A model generated the notes under the pieces. It was given only the letters and a program-made list of their open reading frames with translations. It did no database searches and had not been told where the DNA came from. DNA of 39,487 nt from Bacteroidaceae bacterium (GTDB taxonomy: Bacteria > Bacteroidota > Bacteroidia > Bacteroidales > Bacteroidaceae): assembly GCA_017448965.1 (NCBI GenBank), contig JAFSKK010000047.1, positions 1 to 39,487 on the forward strand, read 5' to 3'. The position numbers were made by a program, and so were the translations under genes. This document shows, one piece after another, positions 8,727 to 16,292 of the stretch. The stretch's first letter is position 1. Every line of letters starts with the position of its first letter.

Positions 8727-9869
8727 ATGGGATTCAGATTTACAATGATTCTTACGATGCTGCTATGCTGGATGAGCATTGGCAGCATGAATGCCCAAGC
8801 ACCCAAGGAGCAACAAATTCCCGACTGGGCAGTGGACTTGGCAAAGCGCGTACAAGTCGACGCCTATGCTCAAGCAGGATTCACTTACCAGCACACTGGC
8901 GGCTTGGACGACAACGACAAGCTCAACAAGCGTGACTACAACACGTTCGAAATGAAGCGCGTTTTCCTCGTTGTGGCAGCACCTATCACCGACCGCTGGT
9001 TTGCCATGTTCATGCACGACTTCAATGGTGGTGTGGTGCACGAGTATTGGACTTCTTATCGCTTCACCAACAACAAGGCATTCAGCGCCAGAATCGGTCA
9101 GTTCAAGCATGCCTACACCATCGAGAACAACATGTCTCCTACAGAGTTGGAAGCCATCGACGTTTGTTCTGAGGGTGTCACCTACCTGGCAGGTTGCGGC
9201 TCTGACCGTCTACAGGGCACGCAGTATGGACGTGACCTCGGTTTGGAGTTCTCAGGTGAGACCAACGACGGCAAGTTTGCTTACAAGGCTGCTATCATGA
9301 ACGGACAGGGCGTCAACAAGAAGGATGGCAACAGCGAGAAAGACTTCATCGGCCATCTGGAATTCCGTCCCACAAAGGAACTGAACATTGTGGCCACCGG
9401 CCAGATTGGTCGCGGTCATGCCGTGGATCGTTCGACATACATCAGCAACATTCTCCCTGGCGAAGACTACAAGCGCAATCGTTGGTCAGCAGGTTTCACC
9501 TACAAGTCCCAATCCTCTCGCCTCAGTCTTCGTACAGAATATCTGGAGGGACGCGACAAGGATGTGACCAGCCGTGGTGTCTATGCAACAGGTGTTCTGC
9601 CAGTTGCGCCCAAACTCGACCTGGTCGGCTCCTACGATTTCTTCAACTACAATGTGAAAGAGCACATGGATCAGCACAAGGCTATCTTCGGACTCCAGTA
9701 TTGGTTCTACAAGCGTTGCCGCATCCAGTTGCAGTATGTCTATAAGAGTGCATCGCTCCAAGACCGCACCATCTTCAACCCCATGGGTGAGCCTGTGGGA
9801 ACAGGCAAGGCCTTCACCCACGGAGCTAATCACGCCATCATGTGCCAAATGCAGGTGAGACTGAAATAA
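8727..9869 (+). CDS. outer-membrane porin, OprO/OprP (phosphate-selective) family
   Basis: A 380-residue protein with a signal peptide (residues about 1-23, ending MNAQ) and a beta-barrel body of alternating strands with aromatic ends. Its closing segment (HAIMCQMQVRLK) is a barrel strand, though the last residue is Lys and not the classic aromatic. The strand around WFAMFMHDFNGGVVHEYWTSYRF and the SARIGQFKHAYTIENNMSPTELE block match the OprO/OprP-like porins of Bacteroidetes, where the latter (GQFK.P.) is diagnostic. It probably lets small anions or other solutes through the outer membrane. The symporter gene begins 18 bases downstream in the same operon, so the pair may serve one substrate, not identifiable from sequence. 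The ATG at 8727 is chosen because it follows the promoter and opens the signal peptide. Confidence 0.85.
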   Translation: MGFRFTMILTMLLCWMSIGSMNAQAPKEQQIPDWAVDLAKRVQVDAYAQAGFTYQHTGGLDDNDKLNKRDYNTFEMKRVFLVVAAPITDRWFAMFMHDFNGGVVHEYWTSYRFTNNKAFSARIGQFKHAYTIENNMSPTELEAIDVCSEGVTYLAGCGSDRLQGTQYGRDLGLEFSGETNDGKFAYKAAIMNGQGVNKKDGNSEKDFIGHLEFRPTKELNIVATGQIGRGHAVDRSTYISNILPGEDYKRNRWSAGFTYKSQSSRLSLRTEYLEGRDKDVTSRGVYATGVLPVAPKLDLVGSYDFFNYNVKEHMDQHKAIFGLQYWFYKRCRIQLQYVYKSASLQDRTIFNPMGEPVGTGKAFTHGANHAIMCQMQVRLK

Positions 9870-9887
9870 ACACATATAAACACGACT

Positions 9888-11444
9888 ATGCTTATCAAAA
9901 TTCTTCTCACCGTCATCTTCTTGGCTGTGACGGTGTATGTGGGAATCTACTCACGCAAACAAGCCAACAACGTCGACGGTTTTGTGCTCGGCGGCCGCTC
10001 CGTAGGCCCTTGGCTCTCCGCCTTCGCCTTCGGAACCAGCTACTTCTCAGCCGTTGTGTTCGTCGGCTATGCAGGTCAGTTCGGTTGGAAATATGGTCTT
10101 GCCAGCTCTTGGATTGGTATTGGAAACGCCATCATCGGCTCGTTGCTCGCATGGCTCATCTTGGGTCGGCGCACCAAACTGATGACTCAGCACATCAACT
10201 CGCGCACCATGCCCGACTTCTTCGGCACCCGTTTCTCCAATCAAGGTCTGCGCATCGTTGCTTCCATCATCGCCTTCGTGTTCCTCATTCCTTACACAGC
10301 AGGCGTGTATAGCGGCATCTCCAAACTCTTCGACATGGGTTTCGGCATCCCCTACGAGTATTGCATCATCATCATGGCCTTGCTCACCGCTGTCTATGTG
10401 ATTCTCGGTGGTTATAAGGCAACGGCCATCAACGACTTCATTCAAGGCATCGTCATGCTGGGAGGTATCATCGCAGTCATTGCCGTGGTGCTCAACAGCC
10501 AAGGTGGTTTCACTGAGGCATTCCACAAGATGAAGGAAGTGGCTCCTACAGCTCACGACCTTGAGAATCCGCTCTACAAGGACTTCCAGCCAGGCGACTT
10601 CGCTTCATGGTTCGGTCCAAACCCAATGAGCCTGTTGGGTGTGGTGGTATTGACCTCACTCGGCACTTGGGGACTTCCTCAGATGGTCGGCAAGTTCTAC
10701 TCCATCACCGACGAGAGCGCCATCAAGCGTGGCACCATCATCTCGACCATCTTCGCCTTCATCGTGGCAGGCGGATGTTACTTCCTCGGTGGTTTCGGTC
10801 GTCTGTTTGGCGAACCCGTTTGGAATGAGGCACGCAACAACTACAAATTCGACGACATCATCCCCACGATGCTCGACACGGCAGTCAACTCCGACCTTCT
10901 CATCGGCCTCGTCATGGTGTTGGTGCTCTCTGCCTCGATGTCCACACTGGCATCATTGGTGCTCACCTCTTCCTCCACCATGACCCTCGACCTCATCTAT
11001 CGCGACAAGCGCGCCACAGCCGACGAGGTGAAAGGTGGTGAGATTGACGACGAAGTGGCTGAAAAGATTGAGCGTCGCAAGGTGGTCATCATGCGTGTGC
11101 TCATCGTCTTCTTCATCGTCATTTCCGTGCTCATTGCCCTCAATCCTCCAACCTTCATCGCCCAGCTCATGGGTATCAGTTGGGGAGCCCTTGCAGGCGC
11201 CTTCCTCGCCCCCTTCCTCTTGGGTCTCTACTGGCGAGGCGTCACCACTGCCTCCGTATGGGCATGCTTCATCTGGGGCGTAGGCTTCACTGTGGTCAAC
11301 ATGATTCTCGGCAACCCCATCAACCCCATCGACTGCGGTGCCATCGCGATGGTCGGCGGCTTCCCCGTTGTGCTGCTCGTCAGCCTTGTGACCAAGAAAC
11401 TGCCACAAGCAAAACTGGACAGCATCTGGAAGTGCTACAAGTAA
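9888..11444 (+). CDS. sodium:solute symporter (SSS family)
   Basis: A 518-residue inner-membrane protein with about 13 hydrophobic segments, the usual number for the SSS (SLC5-like) family. The early block DGFVLGGRSVGPWLSAFAFG and the following TSYFSA match the sodium-site region of the family, and YVILGGYKATAINDFIQG is the characteristic loop between TM5 and TM6. It should co-transport Na+ with an organic solute; the substrate cannot be told from sequence, and the family includes proline, pantothenate, sugar and carboxylate carriers. It is co-transcribed with the porin at 8727-9869 and followed by a strong terminator. Confidence 0.9.
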   Translation: MLIKILLTVIFLAVTVYVGIYSRKQANNVDGFVLGGRSVGPWLSAFAFGTSYFSAVVFVGYAGQFGWKYGLASSWIGIGNAIIGSLLAWLILGRRTKLMTQHINSRTMPDFFGTRFSNQGLRIVASIIAFVFLIPYTAGVYSGISKLFDMGFGIPYEYCIIIMALLTAVYVILGGYKATAINDFIQGIVMLGGIIAVIAVVLNSQGGFTEAFHKMKEVAPTAHDLENPLYKDFQPGDFASWFGPNPMSLLGVVVLTSLGTWGLPQMVGKFYSITDESAIKRGTIISTIFAFIVAGGCYFLGGFGRLFGEPVWNEARNNYKFDDIIPTMLDTAVNSDLLIGLVMVLVLSASMSTLASLVLTSSSTMTLDLIYRDKRATADEVKGGEIDDEVAEKIERRKVVIMRVLIVFFIVISVLIALNPPTFIAQLMGISWGALAGAFLAPFLLGLYWRGVTTASVWACFIWGVGFTVVNMILGNPINPIDCGAIAMVGGFPVVLLVSLVTKKLPQAKLDSIWKCYK

Positions 11445-11493
11445 AACTGTATTGAAGGCTTTCAGTTTAGAAGTCTTATAAATCCATAATTAT

Positions 11494-11539
11494 AAAAAAG
11501 CATCCCCACGGAGCAATGACTTCGTGGGGATGCTTTTTT
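11494..11539 (+). terminator. bidirectional-looking terminator after the symporter
   Basis: A 17-bp perfect stem (11494-11510 with 11523-11539) built around GCATCCCCACG, with A- and T-runs at its base and a 12-nt loop. It can stop transcription from the symporter and also from the convergent M60 peptidase gene. Confidence 0.9.
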
Positions 11540-11638
11540 ATAGTTAAAGATAACTTTGGAGGTGAACCTCTCCATTGCCCGTAACTACAGGGTGAGCGAG
11601 CAAGCACGTTATGATAGAAACTGGCATGTGGGAAGATG

Positions 11639-13705
11639 CTACAATGGTAGATGCGCGATGTGCTCCACCATGCCGTCGGGCATAGGCTTCAGCTTTTTCT
11701 TCCTTGTCATTCCGTTCATTTCTCGGTGGAAACTGTCAAGCTGTTCTTGTGTCAGATCGTAAGTGTGTTTGCCGTAATCATCAAGTTCGAAAGACTTAAC
11801 GCGGAGGAAGCCGAAACGCTCGAAGTAGGGAGTCAAGTTGTAGCCGCTCAATAGTGAAACCTTGCGGATGAAGTTGAAGATGTATGGCACGATGTTCGTT
11901 GAGTCGGGCGAAACGTCGGAATGACGTAGCGTTTCGTAAAGGTCGGGCAGGAAGTCGGGCATATTGGCCTCGGTGGTGAAATAGTGGCAAAGTTTCAGGA
12001 AGGGGCATAACTGCTCGAAAGCATTCTCATGGGCTTCGTTCTGCTGGAAGATGCAGTCGTCAGTCTCTCCGTCTATGTATTGCTCCACAGCGTGTTCTAG
12101 TCCCCAGCGTTTGCCTTCTTCGAGGTCTTTATATTGGTAGCCCATACGCATCAGACTGTAGTAGGCATTCAGGTTGTTGGTCACCTCGCTCACGCCACCC
12201 CAACAGAAGTAGGGCTGCAACTGGTGCTGATGTCCCCACTCATGAGCCAGTCCCCAGATGGTCTCCGAGTCTTTGAAGCGCAACGAACGGCAGTTGAGCA
12301 GCGGGCGTTCCAAGTCGATGTGAGCGCTAATGCCGAACCCGTCTTGGTACAAACTGCCGAATGTGAAGTTGACGTACAGCAGACTGCGATTGCGGGGAAT
12401 GCGACCGTACTTCTCCATGCCCACAAGCTGTTGCTGCCAAGTCATCAGCGAATCGAGGATGCCCATGTACTGACGGTAGCCGGGCGACTTTCCATCGTCG
12501 GCCTTGCAGAAATCGTGCATCCCCGCCGAAGTCCATACGGCATGAACCTTGCGGCTCACCACATCGATGAAGCGCGAGGGTGCCGCGGCTGTCATCCTGT
12601 GCATCTGCTCGTCGGTCATGTCGGGTGTCAAGTAGCCGTTGACGGTTCCGCCCACGAAATGGACGCGGATAGCAGGGAGGTCGGCGGCATGTCCCTCGGA
12701 GAAGTAGGCGATGTAAGCCAGCCCCGGCCACGAACTGTCGTGGTCTATGACGTTGATGCCGTTCTTTAGATGGTAGGTGAGAATTTCGGGCTTGCCACCG
12801 TCGAAGTTCTTGCCAGTTCTCCCTGCATACCAAGCCACCACTTTCAGATCGGCAGTCTCTCCGTCGGGCAGTCCGCTCACCATGACCAAGTGTTTCCCTG
12901 GCTCCATGACGATGCCTGTCACGCCCTGCAATTGGTCGTAGAACTTGTTGGGCGTGCGCCATTCCTTGGCCAGCCACTGCGGATGGTCGTAGCAGTCAAA
13001 CGTGGCCACACGGTAGGCGGTTTGATAAGAGCCGTTCTTCAGTTCTTTGGCCAGCTCACGATAGATGGGGATTTCCATACGCTCAATGTCCTCGTCGGTC
13101 ACGTCGGCTTTCAGGGCTGTATAAAGGTCGTCGGCAAATAACGGGCAGTCCTTCAGGCTCTCCCCGTCGCGAAGGAAGCGCATTTCAGCGCATGAACCCA
13201 AATCGCCCATGCCGTGCAGTACACGGAACATGATGGCTGTCGGCTTGTGGAGTCCCCCTTCGAAGCGGACTGTCTTCGGCTCCATGTTGCTCTCCCAAGT
13301 GTAGCGGCCAGCGAGACGGAAATCCGTATCTGTGGAGGTCTTCACCAGCACTTCCGCTTCTGTCACGTAACCATTGGGCGAGCCGTCCTGCCGTGGGACA
13401 TACACCATGCGGTCAATCCGCTCTGTGTTCTCAAACTCATACACCAGTTCGGCGGGTGTCTCTGGTGTCACCTTCTTATGTTCTGGATAATAAGCCGAAT
13501 GCCATAACGTGTTCTTATCTCCGTCAAACGTAAACTCCACACTTGCCTTTGCATTCTCCTGATGGTTGTTGTCGTGGCAACGCACCGGTACGATATGAGT
13601 ATCTCCCGGCAAGCTCTCATTGCATTGCTGCCATATCAATTCTTGCGCCCCTGCCGTCAAGGCGACGAGTGCGAGGATGAGGGTGATGATTTTCTTTCTT
13701 TTCAT
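11639..13705 (-). CDS. secreted M60-like zinc metallopeptidase with discoidin-like N-terminus
   Basis: A 688-residue protein. Residues 1-20 are a signal peptide (KKIITLILALVALTAGAQ). A discoidin/F5-8 type C-like sandwich follows (about 40-180: FTFDGDKNTLWHSAYY, then MVYVPRQDGSPNGYV). The M60/enhancin-like catalytic domain holds the zinc motif HEWGH at about residues 488-492, with Glu 15 residues later (GGVSEVTNN), as in the family pattern HExxHx(8,24)E. M60 peptidases in gut bacteria cleave mucin-type O-glycoproteins; the discoidin module would bind sugars, so host mucin or similar glycoproteins are likely substrates (inference). It is monocistronic; the ATG at 13705 opens the signal peptide, and the longer frame to 13801 does not. 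A -7-like TTACTTTG sits at 13736-13743. Confidence 0.88.
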   Translation of the reverse strand: MKRKKIITLILALVALTAGAQELIWQQCNESLPGDTHIVPVRCHDNNHQENAKASVEFTFDGDKNTLWHSAYYPEHKKVTPETPAELVYEFENTERIDRMVYVPRQDGSPNGYVTEAEVLVKTSTDTDFRLAGRYTWESNMEPKTVRFEGGLHKPTAIMFRVLHGMGDLGSCAEMRFLRDGESLKDCPLFADDLYTALKADVTDEDIERMEIPIYRELAKELKNGSYQTAYRVATFDCYDHPQWLAKEWRTPNKFYDQLQGVTGIVMEPGKHLVMVSGLPDGETADLKVVAWYAGRTGKNFDGGKPEILTYHLKNGINVIDHDSSWPGLAYIAYFSEGHAADLPAIRVHFVGGTVNGYLTPDMTDEQMHRMTAAAPSRFIDVVSRKVHAVWTSAGMHDFCKADDGKSPGYRQYMGILDSLMTWQQQLVGMEKYGRIPRNRSLLYVNFTFGSLYQDGFGISAHIDLERPLLNCRSLRFKDSETIWGLAHEWGHQHQLQPYFCWGGVSEVTNNLNAYYSLMRMGYQYKDLEEGKRWGLEHAVEQYIDGETDDCIFQQNEAHENAFEQLCPFLKLCHYFTTEANMPDFLPDLYETLRHSDVSPDSTNIVPYIFNFIRKVSLLSGYNLTPYFERFGFLRVKSFELDDYGKHTYDLTQEQLDSFHREMNGMTRKKKLKPMPDGMVEHIAHLPL

Positions 13706-13831
13706 TACTTTGCTCGTTTTACTGATTTGAACTTGCAAAGTAACAAAAAAAGCGTAAAAAAAAACTCGGCAAAGCCCGAAAACAGGTCGCCGAGGGTACA
13801 ACTCTAAAACTAGTTTTAGAAATTTGGGGAA

Positions 13832-13866
13832 TTTTTGGCTCAGTTTGATATTTTTTGAGCCAAAAA
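13832..13866. other. inverted repeat between regulator and M60 gene
   Basis: TTTTTGGCTCA (13832-13842) and TGAGCCAAAAA (13856-13866) form a perfect 11-bp inverted repeat. It lies just after the stop codon of the Crp/Fnr-type gene (13881) and about 130 bases before the M60 start. It could be a terminator of the regulator gene. Confidence 0.55.
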
Positions 13867-13880
13867 CGTAGGATGGGGGC

Positions 13881-14474
13881 TTATTCCTGCCCGAAGGTTA
13901 ACTCCTTGCGTATCTTGCTGAGATAGATGGGTGAGATTTTGAGGAACGAGGCGATGTCCTTCAGCGAGAGCATCTGCACCACCTGCGGGCAGCGGTCGAG
14001 CAGCCGGCGGTAGCGGCCACGGGCGGTGTAGCGGTAGTGGTCGAGGTTGCGCCTATAGACCATCTTAAACAGGTTCTTCAGTATCTTCACGTCCATCTTC
14101 ACCATCGACGGGTCGGTGTCGAAGAGGCACTGCAGCTCCGCGCCGCTGATGACGCGCACCTCACAGTGCATGCCCGCCTCGATGGTCACCTCCGACGCGT
14201 CGCCGTCGAGACAGTAGGGGAAGTCGGCCACGAACTCGCCCTCGAAGGCGAAGCCCGTGCAGTAGTCCTTGCCCTCTTCGTCGTTATGCACCATGTACTT
14301 GAAGCATCCGCACTCCACGAACGCCACCCACTGCGCCGGCTCGCCCACGTCCTCCAGCGTCTCGCCACGCTCCATCACGCGCCTCTCCCCATGCTTCATG
14401 CAATACTGCCGAAGGACCTCAATATCCAGTCCTTCTTTATAGGTGTTGAAGTGCTTATTCATCTGCTGTGTCAT
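13881..14474 (-). CDS. Crp/Fnr-family transcription regulator
   Basis: A 197-residue protein. The cyclic nucleotide-binding-like beta-barrel spans about residues 25-120 (RVMERGETLEDVGEPAQWVAFVE, GEFVADFPYC); a C-terminal helix-turn-helix is seen at about 165-195 (MLSLKDIASFLKISPIYLSKIRKEL), a Crp-type winged helix. No Cys cluster for an Fe-S sensor is evident, so it is unlike true Fnr. Effector unknown. Such short regulators are common in Bacteroidetes as one-component switches. The ATG at 14474 is chosen (MTQQMNKHF); one at 14462 is possible. It faces the same way as the M60 gene downstream, 175 bases away, and might control it, but this is only neighbourhood. Confidence 0.88.
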   Translation of the reverse strand: MTQQMNKHFNTYKEGLDIEVLRQYCMKHGERRVMERGETLEDVGEPAQWVAFVECGCFKYMVHNDEEGKDYCTGFAFEGEFVADFPYCLDGDASEVTIEAGMHCEVRVISGAELQCLFDTDPSMVKMDVKILKNLFKMVYRRNLDHYRYTARGRYRRLLDRCPQVVQMLSLKDIASFLKISPIYLSKIRKELTFGQE

Positions 14475-14501
14475 ATTGCCACGTCTTACAATTTGTGGGT
14501 A

Positions 14502-14509
14502 CAAAGGTA
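14502..14509 (-). promoter_or_regulatory. -7 box of the Crp/Fnr-type gene
   Basis: TACCTTTG on the minus strand, 28 bases upstream of the ATG at 14474, fits the Bacteroidetes -7 box exactly. I do not see a clear -33 box. Confidence 0.5.
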
Positions 14510-14643
14510 ATGAATAATAGGCGAAATAGCATGGACAGAGAATAAAAAAGACACAAAGATTACGGAAGAATAAATTTTGTAGCACCTTTGCCAAAAGAAT
14601 TGGCAATACAGTAATATATCGTATCTGTCCTATAGGCCTTATA

Positions 14644-14690
14644 AACAACAAAGAGGGAACGGTTCAACCGAATCGTCCCCTCTTCTTGTT
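14644..14690 (-). terminator. probable terminator after ATPase 2 / DUF4234 remnant
   Basis: AAGAGGGAACG (14651-14661) pairs with CGTCCCCTCTT (14674-14684) with one mismatch; AACAA and TTGTT extend the stem outward. On the minus strand the stem leads into TTGTTTATAA. It lies about 20 bases beyond the stop codon of the remnant at 14710. Confidence 0.55.
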
Positions 14691-14709
14691 ATGTTCTGTC
14701 AATAATGAT

Positions 14710-14748
14710 TTATCCTTTCTGGTTGTAGTCAGCGTTCAAGTGGTTCAT
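14710..14748 (-). pseudogene. 3' end remnant of a DUF4234-type gene
   Basis: On the minus strand this codes for MNHLNADYNQKG followed by TAA. The same end, MNHLNADYNQRG plus TGA, closes the LeuD-DUF4234 gene at 16293-16331. Over 30 bases (14719-14748 against 16302-16331) the DNA is 29/30 identical. Upstream of this, homology stops at the ATPase gene, whose own TGA is formed by the ATGA of the remnant. No 5' part is present. It may be the stump of a second DUF4234 gene or a duplication made when the ATPase segment was inserted. Confidence 0.75.
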
Positions 14749-15995
14749 TGCAATAAGAATTGGAAAAGACCAATATAGCGGATGCCTTTGTCATCAGTAT
14801 ATTCCGCAATATCGTTTCCCACAATCACGATTTTCCTGAAGCTGTCATCGATTTTGAGAAGCGATTTCAGTTCTTGTTGCTTCTTTTCTTCTGTATCTAA
14901 GGCAAAAGCTGATTGGATGTAATACTTATCCGTACCATTGCTGGCTATGAAGTCCACCTCATATTGGATATACTCCATTTTACCATTGCGCATCTCACGT
15001 GATTCAACCAGGCCAACATCCACAGCAAATCCTCGCATTCGGAGTTCGTTGTAAATCACATTCTCCATGATATGGGTGACTTCCTGCTGGCGGAAATTGA
15101 GCTTGGCATTCCTCAGACCTACATCGGCAGCATAATATTTCCTGATGCTTTCGTAATACTTGTTTCCCTTAATGTTAAATCGCTTGGCACCCTCAAACAG
15201 ATAAGCCTCCTCCAGATATTCGATATAATTGGCTACGGTGTCTGGATCGATTTTCACCTTCTGTAAACTCTGCAAGATGTTGCTCACGCGATTAGGATTC
15301 GACAACGAGCCAATAGACGAACAAAGTGCATCAGCCAATGCAGACAATGCTTCACGGTTCTTCACATGATGACGCTCCACAACATCGTCCAAATAAGTCT
15401 TGTTCCACAGACGTTGCAGATAGGCGACTTTCTGTTCTGGCTTACGCTGTTTCAACAGTCCTGGCATACCACCGTATGTATAATACTCTTTCCAAAGCTC
15501 GCTAACAGGCTCTGTACGATTGGTGCAGAACTCCTTGAAAGAGAAAGGATATACCCTCACCTCATCACCACGTCCACGAAAGATGGTCTTGATGTCGGAA
15601 GATAGAAAATGGGAATTGCTGCCAGTAATATACACATCAACATTATCCTTGGCATTCAGACCGTTCACGATTTTTTCAAAACCCTCCACCTCCTGCACTT
15701 CATCGAGTATGATATAATAGGGTGTGTTCTCAGAAGTGATACGGCTATACAGATATGACTTCAAGGCTTGACGGTCAGTCAAATCGCCATTCTCTTCTTC
15801 ATCATCCATGTCGAACGACACGATGATGATATTCTCTTCCGGAATGCCTTTCGAAAGAAGGTGGTCTTTGAAAATCCTATTTAACAACCATGATTTTCCT
15901 GATCTTCTGGGACCAGTAACGATTTTCACTTCTCCATTATCCGTCCTGTCGATAAGTTGTTGGAGATAAGTCTCACGTTGAATGTATTGAGCCAT
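14745..15995 (-). CDS. AAA-family ATPase with C-terminal DUF4143 (second copy)
   Basis: A 416-residue AAA_14/DUF4143 protein. The Walker A motif is at about residues 26-33 (TGPRRSGKSW), the Walker B-like YIILDEVQEV near 105, and a sensor-like YITGSNSHFLSS follows. The C-terminal region holds the DUF4143 block with YEVDFIASNGTDKYYIQSA, where the usual E-x-K of the nuclease-like fold is replaced by YIQSA, so the nuclease-like site may be inactive. Function of the family is unknown; these genes are scattered and often single. The ATG at 15995 (MAQYIQRETYLQQL) follows a duplicated promoter-like repeat (16012-16088). Its stop codon lies within the first codons of a DUF4234 gene remnant. Confidence 0.87.
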   Translation of the reverse strand: MAQYIQRETYLQQLIDRTDNGEVKIVTGPRRSGKSWLLNRIFKDHLLSKGIPEENIIIVSFDMDDEEENGDLTDRQALKSYLYSRITSENTPYYIILDEVQEVEGFEKIVNGLNAKDNVDVYITGSNSHFLSSDIKTIFRGRGDEVRVYPFSFKEFCTNRTEPVSELWKEYYTYGGMPGLLKQRKPEQKVAYLQRLWNKTYLDDVVERHHVKNREALSALADALCSSIGSLSNPNRVSNILQSLQKVKIDPDTVANYIEYLEEAYLFEGAKRFNIKGNKYYESIRKYYAADVGLRNAKLNFRQQEVTHIMENVIYNELRMRGFAVDVGLVESREMRNGKMEYIQYEVDFIASNGTDKYYIQSAFALDTEEKKQQELKSLLKIDDSFRKIVIVGNDIAEYTDDKGIRYIGLFQFLLQ

Positions 15996-16011
15996 GTTAT
16001 TCCAAATTTTC

Positions 16012-16088
16012 TGCAAAATTACAATAAATTCCGAATACAAACAAGCTCGTATTCCGATTTTATTGCAAAATTACAATAAATTCCGAAT
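16012..16088 (-). repeat. duplicated promoter-like repeat upstream of ATPase 2
   Basis: A 25-bp sequence is perfectly repeated at 16012-16036 and 16064-16088, 52 bases apart. On the minus strand each copy contains ATTCGGAATTTATTG followed by TAATTTTG, which fits the -7 consensus TAnnTTTG. The proximal copy would start transcription about 13 bases before the ATG, the distal one about 65 bases before it. A third ATTCCGAT-like motif lies between them (16051-16058). Confidence 0.75.
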
Positions 16089-16234
16089 GGAACTAAAATT
16101 CAGGGGGGGAGTAGAGGGGAAAAACGTCGTTACCCTCATGAACTTTACGAGTGTACTTCCAAAGAGTTCACGGAAGAATGATCCTTATTGAAGTTGCAAA
16201 TTCGTCGCTAAAGGTTCAGGAGTTTCATCTATAA

Positions 16235-16268
16235 GAAAAGAAAAGGGGAATGCTTTCGAGCATTCCCC
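16235..16268 (-). terminator. terminator of the leucine operon
   Basis: A 10-bp perfect stem GGGGAATGCT/AGCATTCCCC (16245-16254 with 16259-16268) closes a TTCG-type tetraloop; on the minus strand it is followed by TTTTCTTTTCTT. It lies 25 bases after the end of the LeuD-DUF4234 gene. The remaining bases to the ATPase repeat (16089-16234) show no gene I can support. Confidence 0.85.
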
Positions 16269-16292
16269 CTTAATTCATTTATAAAAGTACAA

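Noticed and set aside
12134-12769. 211-codon plus-strand open frame
   Set aside because: Antisense to the M60 peptidase zinc-site region; shadow of a real gene.
14588-14606. Perfect 7-bp inverted repeat TTGCCAA/TTGGCAA as operator
   Set aside because: It lies upstream of the Crp/Fnr-type gene and could be a binding site, but a single short palindrome is expected by chance in this length.
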